Shown: positions 47,254 through 56,617, counted from the first letter of the stretch. The stretch: DNA of 64,000 bases from an uncultured Alphaproteobacteria bacterium (GCA_951801825.1 CATOOF010000001.1:316132-380131), one strand, 5' to 3'. Numbers and translations are program-made. Notes: generated by a model not told the origin, from the sequence alone.

Positions 47254-47481
47254 ATGGCCACGAATGGAAAAAATATTTACAAGCCTATGTGCGGCCTGTG
47301 GCATGCAAATATCGTGCCGTCACACCTGAACGATAACGGTGCGTGCAAATGCATAAACTGTTTAGGCATTCATTGTCAGCGTTGTCCGACATATGCTGAA
47401 AAAGCCGCGTCGGCGGCCGGCCTGTTTGAAAAGCATATTTGTACACTGTGTATGGAATTTGTTGCGGAAAAGGGCAGATGA
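47254..47481 (+). CDS. Cys-rich miniprotein, putative zinc binder, 75 aa
   Basis: Not recognised. It has a run of cysteines C-x-C-x2-C-x5-C-x2-C (CKCINCLGIHCQRC), an earlier single Cys and a terminal C-x2-C (CTLC), plus histidines, suggesting one or two zinc sites. It begins 1 nt after the 65-aa gene, and its stop overlaps the truA start (ATGA). The tight coupling on both sides supports real translation. Confidence 0.6.
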   Translation: MATNGKNIYKPMCGLWHANIVPSHLNDNGACKCINCLGIHCQRCPTYAEKAASAAGLFEKHICTLCMEFVAEKGR

Positions 47482-48257
47482 CGCGATACAAGGTTATTCT
47501 TGAATATGATGGCACCGGCCTTATTGGTTGGCAGGAAAACTGCCAGGGGCCGTCTGTGCAGTCTGTTATGAAAGACGCGGTTGAAAAATTTTGCGGTGCG
47601 CGTCCTGATATTGTCGCGGCGGGGCGCACCGATGCGGGTGTCCATGCGAGCGCGATGACGGCGCATTTTGATTTGGACACCGCCGCGGATGCTAATACGG
47701 TTATGCGTGCGGTAAACTTTTATCTGACCGATATGCCCGTGTCTATTTTGTCCTGCGAAATGGTTCCGGATACTTTTCATGCGCGTTTTGATTGCATCGC
47801 GCGCCACTATCGGTATGTTGTACTGAACCGTTCGGCGCCGCCGGTGTTGGAAAAAAATCGTGTGTGGTGGGTGCCGCGTAAACTAAACGTCGATGCGATG
47901 CGGTGTGCGGCGGAAAAATTATTGGGCAATCACGATTTTACCAGTTTTCGCGCCACCCAGTGCCAGGCAAAAAGTCCGATAAAAACGTTGGATGTTTGTC
48001 GTATATCGCAAATCGGGGACCGGATTGTGTTCGAATTTTCCGCACGTTCTTTCCTGCATCACATGGTGCGAAATATTGTCGGCACACTGGTTGAGATAGG
48101 TATTGGGAAACCATACGATATTGATGAAATTTTCGCCGCACATTCTCGCAGTGCGGCCGGCCCCACGGCACCGGCGTCGGGATTGTATTTTATGGGTGCG
48201 GACTATTCCACGGACGCATCGGTGCATTCTGGCGAACACGACCCGACGGATAAATAA
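47478..48257 (+). CDS. truA: tRNA pseudouridine(38-40) synthase TruA
   Basis: Modifies U38-U40 of tRNA. The catalytic Asp is in AAGRTDAGVHA, with YDGTGLIGWQ at the N-terminus and RSFLHHMVRNIVGTL near the C-terminus. Length is 259 aa. The start at 47478 overlaps the previous stop. The 3' end overlaps the convergent comEC gene by 68 nt. Confidence 0.95.
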   Translation: MTRYKVILEYDGTGLIGWQENCQGPSVQSVMKDAVEKFCGARPDIVAAGRTDAGVHASAMTAHFDLDTAADANTVMRAVNFYLTDMPVSILSCEMVPDTFHARFDCIARHYRYVVLNRSAPPVLEKNRVWWVPRKLNVDAMRCAAEKLLGNHDFTSFRATQCQAKSPIKTLDVCRISQIGDRIVFEFSARSFLHHMVRNIVGTLVEIGIGKPYDIDEIFAAHSRSAAGPTAPASGLYFMGADYSTDASVHSGEHDPTDK

Positions 48258-50154
48258 CAAATCCGTCACGCAATATTTTATGATTGCAGCTCGGGGCGTA
48301 TATTTTGAAATAAGAAACGATGTAGTCGACATTTTCATCCCGGCACAGTGATACTATTTCACGTTCCAATGGTACGAACTTTTGAATATATACCAGATTG
48401 AAATTTGGCGTGTCATACCGCCATACGCCGCGCTCGCCACGGCGCCGGATGTTCGGTGTTCCAACCGGCTCTCGGTTTAGTTGTTTCCATGTGTCAAACG
48501 CGAACAGGTGGCCAGATGCGCGGGCCTTGTTGAATTCCAGTTTGCCGTCATATGCAAACGCAACCAGTTCATGATCCGGTGATGCAAAAAATATTGGTTT
48601 TGGATAAACAACTGTAAATATTAATCCCGCGGTTATAAATATGGCGCCCGCAATGCTGTTTAAGTGGCGGATAAGCCGGACCCGTGCGGCATCCCACGGG
48701 CGCAGAAACATTATGGATAAGAATCCTGTGACTATCAGAATGATGGCAGTATTTGGGATGTGCGGCATTGTAATATTTGCATATGGCAGGTCTGATATCT
48801 TCTGGGCCAGTATCAGTGCATATTCATACAGGGTGTGTGCCAGATTCAATGGCCAATTCCATCCAATCGGTGCAGTAATCGTTCCGATTATTACCGCGGG
48901 CATTATCGCAAACGAGAATATCGGCAATAACACCAGGTTGCCAATCAGGCCGTATACGGGCATTGAATAAAAGTGTGCTGTAACAAACGGGGCGGTAAAT
49001 ATAGTTGCAACGACAGACGTCATTGTGGCGGCGTATACGGCATATGACATTTTCCCGATGCGCGTTGTCTTATAGCTGCGTCGTCCGTTCCAGAACCATA
49101 TCAAACCAAAAATTGCCGAAAACGACAGCTGGAATCCGGGCTGCATTACATAGTGTGGATTGATAAGGAATATGATACAGAATGCAATGCATATGTTTCG
49201 CATCGACAGTGCATTTCGCCCCAGTATAAATGCCCCAAATACCAGTGTTGTCATCAGGAATGCACGAATGGTTGCAACGTCCGTCCCCGACAGGAACAGA
49301 TAAAACAACAGTCCCGTCCATGCGCATATCATGGCTGGAATGCGTGCAGGGATTCTGCGTGTTACATATGGTATGAACCTGAACATGCAATAGAATATTG
49401 CAAACAGCCATCCCGCCACCAGTGTCATGTGAAACCCGCTGATGGACCATACATGCCCTATGCCGGCCGCGGTCCATATTGCGCCTTCGTCGCGCGGGAT
49501 TGCGTTTTTGTAACCCAGTACCAGCGTGTCCGCCAAGAAAGATTTGCCCCGTGCATGCAAATAGTCGCGCAGTACGCTGATTCCGCCGCCGTGCCCGTGA
49601 CTGATTACGCTATGCTCGGTTGCGAATCCTGTCGCGCTAAGTCCGTTAAAATATGCCCATCGTGAATAGTCGAATGTTTCCGGGGCATATGATGTACCCG
49701 GCGGAAATATTGTGGCTGTTGCGCGCAACTGGTCGCCGATGCGTGGCATGTCGCCATCTGATATGTTAATGCGTATGGTTGCGTTTTTGTCGGACTTAGA
49801 TTTTATTTGCTGGGCCGGGATTGACATAAATACCCGTGCCTTTTCAGGTGTATAGTCTATTTTTGTAACGCGGCCTTGTATCTCTATGTTGCGCATTGGC
49901 CGATATATTCGCGGTGTGGAAACAGCATGGGTATAGATTACCGCATACGCCATTGCAAATAAAAAGATGGCCGCGGCCCGCATGACGTACTTGTTTTTGC
50001 GCAATGCACCAAATATTCCGGCGGCCATCGCCGCCAATGACCATATGCCGCATGTGATGTTTGATGTGGTAAAATACAAACCCGCCCCGGCCGCCATTAT
50101 AAACGGCACCCATAAAAAGGCGTTATGATATTGTTGCCTCATCCATTCTTTCAT
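48190..50154 (-). CDS. comEC: ComEC/Rec2-family DNA uptake channel
   Basis: A polytopic protein of the ComEC/Rec2 type that moves single-stranded DNA across the inner membrane. It has N-terminal TM helices, an OB-like periplasmic domain (about 85-180), and the competence domain with IWTAAGIGHVWSISGFHMTL and LSGTDVATIRAFLMTTLV. At 654 aa it lacks a full metallo-beta-lactamase domain: the C-terminal part is short and lacks the HxHxDH motif. TATAAT lies 6 nt before the ATG with no ribosome binding site, which predicts a leaderless mRNA. comF is also in this window. Confidence 0.9.
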   Translation of the reverse strand: MKEWMRQQYHNAFLWVPFIMAAGAGLYFTTSNITCGIWSLAAMAAGIFGALRKNKYVMRAAAIFLFAMAYAVIYTHAVSTPRIYRPMRNIEIQGRVTKIDYTPEKARVFMSIPAQQIKSKSDKNATIRINISDGDMPRIGDQLRATATIFPPGTSYAPETFDYSRWAYFNGLSATGFATEHSVISHGHGGGISVLRDYLHARGKSFLADTLVLGYKNAIPRDEGAIWTAAGIGHVWSISGFHMTLVAGWLFAIFYCMFRFIPYVTRRIPARIPAMICAWTGLLFYLFLSGTDVATIRAFLMTTLVFGAFILGRNALSMRNICIAFCIIFLINPHYVMQPGFQLSFSAIFGLIWFWNGRRSYKTTRIGKMSYAVYAATMTSVVATIFTAPFVTAHFYSMPVYGLIGNLVLLPIFSFAIMPAVIIGTITAPIGWNWPLNLAHTLYEYALILAQKISDLPYANITMPHIPNTAIILIVTGFLSIMFLRPWDAARVRLIRHLNSIAGAIFITAGLIFTVVYPKPIFFASPDHELVAFAYDGKLEFNKARASGHLFAFDTWKQLNREPVGTPNIRRRGERGVWRYDTPNFNLVYIQKFVPLEREIVSLCRDENVDYIVSYFKIYAPSCNHKILRDGFVIYPSGRVRQNAPMRPWNSPHP

Positions 50155-50160
50155 ATATTA

Positions 50161-50190
50161 ATTATAGGAATTTATGCGCATATTGCGCAA
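50161..50190 (-). promoter_or_regulatory. Promoter of comEC, predicted leaderless start
   Basis: On the minus strand, -35-like TTGCGC (50190-50185), an 18-nt spacer and -10 TATAAT (50166-50161) lie 6 nt before the start codon at 50154. Confidence 0.5.
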
Positions 50191-50199
50191 TGGCAAAAA

Positions 50200-50514
50200 T
50201 TATTTGCCAAAAATAAAGTCGCTGTTGGCGGTAAGGCGTATAAGTATTTCAGTATCGTCGTTTGGTGCGGATTTTTGTCGGATGGTTTTTCCGCATTTTT
50301 GACATTTATGGGTAATTGTAAATCCATTCGGGGCCGGGGCGGCGGCAACCGCGCGCATAAGGCCGTGACAATCAGCGGCTCTGTCCCCGGGGTGTATGTC
50401 TACATGCATGGAACACAAACATTTAGGGCAATGGTTTGTGTATCCATTGCCCGTAACCGTTTCGCCGCAATTGGCGCATACAAAATCTTCGATGCGTCGC
50501 GCGAACTTTTTCAT
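50200..50514 (-). CDS. RNHCP domain zinc-ribbon protein
   Basis: A 104-aa protein with two Cys pairs (CANC and CPKC) in the pattern that names the family, here GYTNHCPKCLCSMHVD, followed by PGDRAADC and a second zinc pair CQKC with a DD motif. RNHCP proteins are small and of unknown function, probably nucleic-acid binding. The start overlaps the stop of the DUF2312 gene (TAATG), so the two are coupled. Confidence 0.85.
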   Translation of the reverse strand: MKKFARRIEDFVCANCGETVTGNGYTNHCPKCLCSMHVDIHPGDRAADCHGLMRAVAAAPAPNGFTITHKCQKCGKTIRQKSAPNDDTEILIRLTANSDFIFGK

Positions 50515-50762
50515 TATATGCCCAGTGCGCTGCGATACATTTTGGTCAGTTCGTCTGCCTCGTCCAGTTCGTCCGGATCCAGCTTGCGCAGGCGTATCAT
50601 CTGGCGGATGTATTTCGGGTCAAATCCAGCAGATTTTGCCTCACTAAAAATTTCTTTGATATCGGCGGCAATGGCGGCCGTGTCTTCGTTAAGCTTTTCA
50701 ATGCGTTCAATAATTATCAGCAGCTGCTGATTATCAATGGCGCCATGATTTGCGTTTTTCAT
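50514..50762 (-). CDS. gapR: GapR-like nucleoid-associated protein (DUF2312)
   Basis: An 82-aa helical protein: QQLLIIIERIEKLNEDTAAI, then ADIKEIFSEAKSAGFDPKYIRQMIRLRKLD and a short C-terminal helix. This is the DUF2312 family; in Caulobacter GapR binds overtwisted AT-rich DNA and helps replication. The family is a hallmark of alphaproteobacteria. It is divergent from pyk and cotranscribed with the RNHCP gene. Confidence 0.9.
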   Translation of the reverse strand: MKNANHGAIDNQQLLIIIERIEKLNEDTAAIAADIKEIFSEAKSAGFDPKYIRQMIRLRKLDPDELDEADELTKMYRSALGI

Positions 50763-50850
50763 AAATTTCCCCTTGTTTATTCCTAAACTTCATGATATAC
50801 CATAAAAGCTAAAAATCAAGAAAAACAAATCAAACCCTAAGGAATGGAAT

Positions 50851-52218
50851 ATGAAAAAATTCACCAAAATTACTTCGTCCATCGGTCCGAAAAGCGGTTC
50901 CAAGGAAACGCTGGAAAAAATGATTGCGGCCGGCGTCAATGTCTGCCGTCTGAATTTCAGCCATGATGGCGGCGATGTTCAGGGTGCAAAAATAGACGCT
51001 GTTCGTGAAATTGCGGCGGCAATGGGCAATCCGGTTGCGGTTCTGGCCGACCTGCAGGGGCCAAAGCATCGTATTGGAAATTTTGAAACCGAAGATAAAT
51101 TCCCGATTAAGCCGGGCCAGAAATTTGTTTTCGATTCCGATGCAACGCCGGGTAATTCCAACCGTGTACAGTTGCCGGATATGGATGTTATTCATTCATT
51201 GAAGCCGGGCGACCGCATTTTGCTCAACGATGGCAAAATTGAAATGCAGGTTGAAAAGGTAAATTCCGACAGTATTGAGGCTGTTGTTATTCGTGGTACA
51301 GAAATTTGGTCGCGTCGTGGCTTTAACCTGCCCGATACAGAGGTTGCCACATCTGTTCTGACGGCCAAAGACCGTGCGGATTTGGAATATGTTTTGACCA
51401 AGAATCCGGATTTCGTTGCAATCTCGTTCGTTCAGAAACCCGAAGATGTTTTTGAAACACGCGAATTTATTAAAGCGCGTACATCGCATCCGGTAAAGAT
51501 TATAGCAAAGATTGAACGTCCCCAGGCGGTTGAAAAAATTGAAGAGATTGTTGATGCGGCCGATGGCATCATGATTGCGCGCGGTGACCTGGCGGTAGAG
51601 GTACCGTTTGAAAAAGTTCCGGCGATTTCTCGTCGAATTGTTCGCCTGTGCCGTGAAAAGAACAAACCGGTTATCATGGCGACCCAGATGCTGGGCTCTA
51701 TGGTCAGCAGCGATTTCCCGACACGTGCGGAAATTTCCGATATCGCCACCGCGGCATATCTGCATGTTGATTCGACCATGACATCCGAAGAAACCACAAT
51801 CAGCGAAAATCCGCCGTTTGTTGTTGAAACAATGGCAAAGATTTTGGCAAACGCGGACATGGATTCTATTGAAAACGCCCAGGATTGGTCCGATGTCGAA
51901 GATTTGGCTGAAAACGACTGGTCTCTGTCTGTGTCCGTGATGGCGGAACTGAACGATGCGGCGGCAATAGTTGTATTTGCAAACGATACTACGGCTGCGA
52001 CTGAAATTTCCTGCCGTCGTCCGAACATGCCGATTATCGCAGTTTGTGACAAGGATGTTGTTGCGAACCAGTTGGCGCTGTCGCGCGGCGTTCGTCCGGT
52101 TATGGATGCGTCCTTGTTTGCGTCGCATGATGCGGTGGCTGCGGCATCCAAATTCGGTATCAATGGCACATTGGTTTCCGTATGTGGCGAAAAGCGCATG
52201 GTTGCACTGGTAAAATAA
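50851..52218 (+). CDS. pyk: Pyruvate kinase
   Basis: Converts PEP and ADP to pyruvate and ATP. TKITSSIGPKS begins the barrel, CRLNFSHD holds the substrate Arg/Asn, and the active-site segment IIAKIERPQAVEKIEEI and DGIMIARGDLAVEVP carry the catalytic Lys and Mg-binding Glu/Asp. MATQMLGSM and RAEISDIATA follow. At 455 aa it is slightly short, with a reduced C-domain. AAGGA lies upstream of the ATG, and a strong terminator follows. It shows that lower glycolysis is retained. Confidence 0.96.
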   Translation: MKKFTKITSSIGPKSGSKETLEKMIAAGVNVCRLNFSHDGGDVQGAKIDAVREIAAAMGNPVAVLADLQGPKHRIGNFETEDKFPIKPGQKFVFDSDATPGNSNRVQLPDMDVIHSLKPGDRILLNDGKIEMQVEKVNSDSIEAVVIRGTEIWSRRGFNLPDTEVATSVLTAKDRADLEYVLTKNPDFVAISFVQKPEDVFETREFIKARTSHPVKIIAKIERPQAVEKIEEIVDAADGIMIARGDLAVEVPFEKVPAISRRIVRLCREKNKPVIMATQMLGSMVSSDFPTRAEISDIATAAYLHVDSTMTSEETTISENPPFVVETMAKILANADMDSIENAQDWSDVEDLAENDWSLSVSVMAELNDAAAIVVFANDTTAATEISCRRPNMPIIAVCDKDVVANQLALSRGVRPVMDASLFASHDAVAAASKFGINGTLVSVCGEKRMVALVK

Positions 52219-52243
52219 TCGCAAATTTTTTCGATTGTGATTA

Positions 52244-52276
52244 TATCCGCCCTTGACCCAAAGGGCGGATTTTTTG
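52244..52276 (+). terminator. Terminator after pyk
   Basis: A 10-bp perfect stem (52245-52254 with 52261-52270, 6-nt loop) followed by T6. The next gene starts only 15 nt beyond it. Confidence 0.88.
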
Positions 52277-52290
52277 TAGCATTTAAGATT

Positions 52291-53415
52291 ATGAGGGTGA
52301 AATTTCGTAATATTATAGTATTGGTGGCAATGTGCATGCCGCATTGTGTGGTTGCCGGCGGTTACCGTGCGGCCATGGTTGCAGATATGGATACGGGTCG
52401 CGTTTTGTATTCTGAAAATGCAAATGATTTGAACTATCCAGCCAGCCTTACGAAAATAATGACAATGTATTTGACGTTTGATGCGCTGGAACATGGACGC
52501 CTGCATCTGGACGATTACTTGATTGTTTCACAGTCGGCGGCAAATGCCTCGCCGGTAAAGCTGGGGTTGGCCGCAGGCAGTAAGATAAAGGTAGAAGATG
52601 CGATAAAGGCAGTGGTCGTCGTGTCTGCAAATGATGTGGCGCGTGTTCTGGCTGAAAATCTTAAGGGGGGCAAAGAGGGTAATTTTGCATCCCTGATGAC
52701 GCATGTTGCGGGTGAAATAGGACTGCAGCGAACTAATTTTGAAAATTCGTCCGGCCTGCCAAACGATGACCATATGTCAACCGCGCGCGATATTGCATTG
52801 CTGTCCATGGCGGTATATAAGCACTTTCCGCAATACTGGAAATATTTCGGCATAAAGACATGGACGTATAATGGAAAAACATACACGAACGGCAATCGAC
52901 TGCTGGGGACGTATCCGGGATGCGATGGAATGAAAACCGGATTTACGAATAAATCTAAATATTCATTGGTTGCAACGGCAAAACGTGACGGTCATCATCT
53001 GATGTCGGTTGTTTTGGGTGCAGAAAACAAAGATGTTCGCGCCGCGGTTGCGACAAACATGCTGAACAAGGGTTTTAATATGCTGGGGACGAATGCGGCG
53101 CCGGTTGTAAAAAATACGCCCGTAAAATCGCAAAACGCCCAGGCGCCGGCGGCCCCGGCCCAGAAACCCCAGCCGCCGGTCCAGGCATTGTCGGATGTGC
53201 ACGGAAACGCCGGGGTGCAATTTGGTGCGTTTTCGTCGCGCAGCGCGGCCGACGCCCAGGTGGCGCGTGTAAAACAGGCAACCGGCGTTACCCCCCGGAT
53301 AGAGGCCGCGGGCAATTTATACCGCGTTCGTATAAACGGCCTGTCGGATGGGGCGGCATCAAATATTAAATCGCATGCGGCGGCCGCTGGAATTGATTGC
53401 TATATTTTTCATTAA
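52291..53415 (+). CDS. D-alanyl-D-alanine carboxypeptidase with C-terminal SPOR domain
   Basis: A penicillin-binding protein of the DacA/PBP5 type that trims pentapeptides. A signal peptide is followed by the three catalytic motifs SLTK, SAND and KTG (GMKTGFTN). After a Pro/Ala/Gln linker (about 270-300) comes a SPOR domain, QFGAFSSRSAADAQ to the C-terminus, which binds denuded glycan at the division septum. Length is 374 aa. The start at 52291 gives the signal peptide; no ribosome binding site is visible. SPOR fusions to D,D-carboxypeptidases are common in alphaproteobacteria. Confidence 0.93.
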   Translation: MRVKFRNIIVLVAMCMPHCVVAGGYRAAMVADMDTGRVLYSENANDLNYPASLTKIMTMYLTFDALEHGRLHLDDYLIVSQSAANASPVKLGLAAGSKIKVEDAIKAVVVVSANDVARVLAENLKGGKEGNFASLMTHVAGEIGLQRTNFENSSGLPNDDHMSTARDIALLSMAVYKHFPQYWKYFGIKTWTYNGKTYTNGNRLLGTYPGCDGMKTGFTNKSKYSLVATAKRDGHHLMSVVLGAENKDVRAAVATNMLNKGFNMLGTNAAPVVKNTPVKSQNAQAPAAPAQKPQPPVQALSDVHGNAGVQFGAFSSRSAADAQVARVKQATGVTPRIEAAGNLYRVRINGLSDGAASNIKSHAAAAGIDCYIFH

Positions 53416-53433
53416 TGTTAATATTGGCGGGTT

Positions 53434-54033
53434 ATGAACTCAAAGATAGAAAAACTTATTAAACAATTTGCAAAGTTGCCGCGTGTTGGTGCTCGCGGCG
53501 GCCAGCGTATAGTATTGGCACTGTTACAGGACAAAACGGGCCGTGCGTCGTCGTTGGCGGCGGCACTGGCGGATGCGGCGCAAACAATCGCGCCATGCTC
53601 GGTGTGTGGCGTGTTGACAGACACGACCGCGCATGCATGCGAATTTTGCCGCGACGCCGCGCGTGCAAACGGACAACTGTGCGTTGTGCGTGATTTGGCC
53701 GACGTTTGGACATTGGAAAAGGCGTCGGTTTTTCGTGGCCGCTATCATATCATTGGGGGGCTGTTGTCGGGTGCGGCCGGAACGTTGCCGGATGATTTGA
53801 ATATGGCATCACTGCCCGACCGTATTGCAAATGAAAATATTTCAGAGGTTATTTTTGCCCTGCCCAATACGGTTGAGGGCAAAACAACCCAGCATTATAT
53901 AATGTCGCTGGTGGGGGATATGGCATCCGTCACATATACGGAACTGGCATCGGGCGTACCCTTGGGCGGGGATTTGGACTATATTGATGACGGAACGCTG
54001 ACACTGGCGTTCGGGGGGCGTAAATCATTATGA
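53434..54033 (+). CDS. recR: Recombination mediator RecR
   Basis: Assists RecFO loading of RecA at gaps. The N-terminal helix-hairpin-helix LPRVGARGGQRIVLALL, the four-Cys zinc finger (CSVC...CEFC) and a Toprim domain with VVRDLADVWTLEKAS and GRYHIIGG are present. Length is 199 aa. The stop overlaps the rsmA start by 4 nt (ATGA). dnaX, often its neighbour, is absent. Confidence 0.94.
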   Translation: MNSKIEKLIKQFAKLPRVGARGGQRIVLALLQDKTGRASSLAAALADAAQTIAPCSVCGVLTDTTAHACEFCRDAARANGQLCVVRDLADVWTLEKASVFRGRYHIIGGLLSGAAGTLPDDLNMASLPDRIANENISEVIFALPNTVEGKTTQHYIMSLVGDMASVTYTELASGVPLGGDLDYIDDGTLTLAFGGRKSL

Positions 54034-54857
54034 CAGATATGGTTGGAAATTTGCCGCCCGTGTCTGAAATGATGCGCGATGCGGGGCTGGAGCCGAAAAA
54101 GCAATTCGGTCAGAATTTTTTATTTGATTTAAACCTAACAGGGCGCATTGCACGCAGTGTCCCCGATATTGACACGACCCCCGTGGTAGAGGTTGGCCCC
54201 GGTCCCGCCGGCCTGACGCGTGCATTGCTGATGGCGGGTGCGCCGCGTGTTGTTGCGATTGAAAAAGATGCATCTACATCCCCCATTTTAACGCGCGTTT
54301 CCGATGCGTCGGCGGGGCGTCTGACGGTTGTGTATGGTGATGCGCTGAAAACAGATTTTGCGGCACTGGGGCTGGATGAATACGCGATATGTGCAAATCT
54401 GCCTTATAACGTGGGAACCGAACTGCTGATTGGGTGGCTGCATATGATTGCCGCTGGGGCAAAGATAAAATCAATGACGCTAATGTTCCAGCGCGAAGTG
54501 GCCCAGCGTATCGTCGCCACCCCCGGCCAAGAGCATTATGGTCGCCTGGCGGTGTTGACATCGGTGCTGTGTGATGCGCGTATTTTATTTGATGTTCCCA
54601 ACACTGCGTTTGTTCCACGTCCCAAGGTTCAGTCGGCCGTTGTACAAATTAAGCCGAACGCAGATAAGATTTCATCTGTCAAGAATTTAGCCGCACTGGA
54701 AAAGATAACGGCGCGTCTGTTCGGCCAGCGTCGCAAAATGATACGCGGAATAATTCCGGGCATAGACTGGTCTCGGTTTGGACTTAGCGGGACCCAGCGT
54801 GCCGAAGAACTATCACCAGAAAAATTTATGGAACTGGCTGAAAACATAATGCTATAA
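54030..54857 (+). CDS. rsmA: 16S rRNA dimethyladenosine transferase RsmA (KsgA)
   Basis: Dimethylates two adjacent adenines in helix 45 of 16S rRNA. KKQFGQNFLFD (SAM-site motif X), VVEVGPGPAGLTRALL (motif I), AIEKDAS and the catalytic NLPYN (motif IV) are all present, with the C-terminal helical domain containing VPRPKVQSAVV and FGQRRKMIRG. Length is 275 aa. Confidence 0.96.
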   Translation: MTDMVGNLPPVSEMMRDAGLEPKKQFGQNFLFDLNLTGRIARSVPDIDTTPVVEVGPGPAGLTRALLMAGAPRVVAIEKDASTSPILTRVSDASAGRLTVVYGDALKTDFAALGLDEYAICANLPYNVGTELLIGWLHMIAAGAKIKSMTLMFQREVAQRIVATPGQEHYGRLAVLTSVLCDARILFDVPNTAFVPRPKVQSAVVQIKPNADKISSVKNLAALEKITARLFGQRRKMIRGIIPGIDWSRFGLSGTQRAEELSPEKFMELAENIML

Positions 54858-54880
54858 TAATTACGGAAAGGGAGGGGGAA

Positions 54881-56584
54881 ATGTCATTATCGGTATTGAT
54901 ATTTTTTGCCATATTATTTGGTTTGGTTTTTATGTTGCGTGCGGCACGTATTGGAACCGTTGTGGCGTTTTTATTCGCCGGGGTGCTATCAGGACCATTT
55001 GTTTTAAATTTGTTTCAGCTGACCGATACATGGACCTTTTTGGGTGATTTGGGAATAATCTTTTTGTGGTTTAATATCGGTTTGCAAATAAATATGAAAC
55101 GCCTGTGGCAGATGAAACGCACAATATTCGGATTTGGCGCGGCCCAGGTAATGATGGTGGCGGTAATGTTGTTCCCGATACTGCACACAATTACATCATG
55201 GACAATAATGGGTACGATAATGGTGGCGTTGTTGCTGGCCATGTCCAGTACGTCCGAAGACCTGCAGTTGTTGGCCGACCGGGACGAGCTTAATACAAAT
55301 ATGGGCCACCAGACATTTTCAATTTTGTTGTTCCAAGATTTGCTATCGATTCCACTGCTGGCCATGTTGCCGGTGTTTGCGGGGCGCTCTTTTAACCTGG
55401 GGGCGACGGCGATTGATATTTTGGTATTGTCAATTGGTTTGGTGCTGGGGGTTGTGATAGTGGGACGGTTTATCCTGAACCCGTTACTGCGCTTGGTTTC
55501 AAAATTAAAAAGTAAAGAGGCCTTTCTTCTGGTTATCATGCTGACTATCGCGGTATGGGCCGTTGCGATGGGGGCATTGGGGTTGCCGGCGGGTCTTGGG
55601 GCGTTTTTGGCCGGTATGCTGATGTCGGAAACAATTTACCGTCATCAAATCAGTGCAGAGATAAATCCGTATTCAATGTTATTCCTGGCGCTGTTTTTTG
55701 TTTCGTTGGGAATGGGGCTGAACCTGCCGTTCTTGGTGGACAAGTGGTATTGGATAGTCATAGGCCTGGGGGGCTTGATAGCGGTAAAGTTCCTGGCAAT
55801 ATTCATTGTTGCACGTGTACGCGGCGTTCCTGATTATGATGCAACGAAAATTGCACTTATACTGGCCCAGGGCGGGGAATTTGGGTTGTTAATGTTGCAA
55901 ACAATGAAACAGGGCGGCATCAATGCCATACCATCCTCGCACGAGGAAATTTTGGCCGCGATAATAATTCTGTCGATAATAATGACGCCGTTACTGCTGG
56001 CGTTTTATGACTGGCTGCAACGTCGCGGAAAACTGTTCCCTCAGCGGCACCCGCGCAAGATTACTGAAATGCAGTCCGACATCCCCCCCCAGGTAATTAT
56101 ATGCGGATTTGGTCGTGTCGGCCAGATTGTTGCAAAGATGTTGGCGGCACAAAAAATACCTTATATTGCAATTGATTTAAGTGTAAATGCCGTAATGCTG
56201 GGGCGTGAATCAGGATATAATGTTGTTTATGGCAACTCTACAAATGCCGACGTTTTGCGCACATTTGGATTGGCGCCGCGCCATACGCGGGCGGTTGTTG
56301 TTGCGCTGGATAATGCAACGACTGCGCGCGAAACCGTGTTAACGGTCAAATCCATCGCGCCGCGCGTCAAGATATTTGCGCGTGCACGGAATCTGGCCGA
56401 CTCTAAGCTGTTGTTGAAAGAGGGTGTGGCAGAGGCATTACCGGAAACAATGGAATCATCTTTTTCACTGGGGTATGGCCTGTTGGAGCATTTGGGCGTA
56501 TCAGATGCAAAAATAGATGCATTGTTGACGGATATGCGCGCTAATAATTACGAGAAATTAAATACCATATCAGAGGCGCGTTAA
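54881..56584 (+). CDS. Kef-type K+/H+ antiporter with TrkA-N domain
   Basis: A 567-aa CPA2-family antiporter. Residues 1-385 hold about 12 TM helices with LLAMSSTSEDLQLL, the cation-binding QDLLSIPLLAM and GLGAFLAGMLMSETIYRHQI. Residues 405-520 form a Rossmann RCK/TrkA-N domain (VIICGFGRVGQIVAKML) that binds nucleotide and gates transport. The usual ancillary flavoprotein (KefF/KefG) is not next to it. GGAGGG lies upstream. Confidence 0.92.
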   Translation: MSLSVLIFFAILFGLVFMLRAARIGTVVAFLFAGVLSGPFVLNLFQLTDTWTFLGDLGIIFLWFNIGLQINMKRLWQMKRTIFGFGAAQVMMVAVMLFPILHTITSWTIMGTIMVALLLAMSSTSEDLQLLADRDELNTNMGHQTFSILLFQDLLSIPLLAMLPVFAGRSFNLGATAIDILVLSIGLVLGVVIVGRFILNPLLRLVSKLKSKEAFLLVIMLTIAVWAVAMGALGLPAGLGAFLAGMLMSETIYRHQISAEINPYSMLFLALFFVSLGMGLNLPFLVDKWYWIVIGLGGLIAVKFLAIFIVARVRGVPDYDATKIALILAQGGEFGLLMLQTMKQGGINAIPSSHEEILAAIIILSIIMTPLLLAFYDWLQRRGKLFPQRHPRKITEMQSDIPPQVIICGFGRVGQIVAKMLAAQKIPYIAIDLSVNAVMLGRESGYNVVYGNSTNADVLRTFGLAPRHTRAVVVALDNATTARETVLTVKSIAPRVKIFARARNLADSKLLLKEGVAEALPETMESSFSLGYGLLEHLGVSDAKIDALLTDMRANNYEKLNTISEAR

Positions 56585-56587
56585 ATA

Positions 56588-56617
56588 AATCGCCCCCGAA
56601 TGGGGGCGATTATTATT
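56588..56617 (+). terminator. Terminator after the antiporter gene
   Basis: A 9-bp stem (56589-56597 with 56602-56610, loop gaat) followed by a T-rich stretch. Confidence 0.8.

Noticed and set aside
51196..52506. Long open frames of 436 and 301 codons antisense to pyruvate kinase
   Set aside because: Pyruvate kinase is unmistakable in the plus frame. The antisense frames have no ribosome binding site or recognisable motifs and arise from codon bias.
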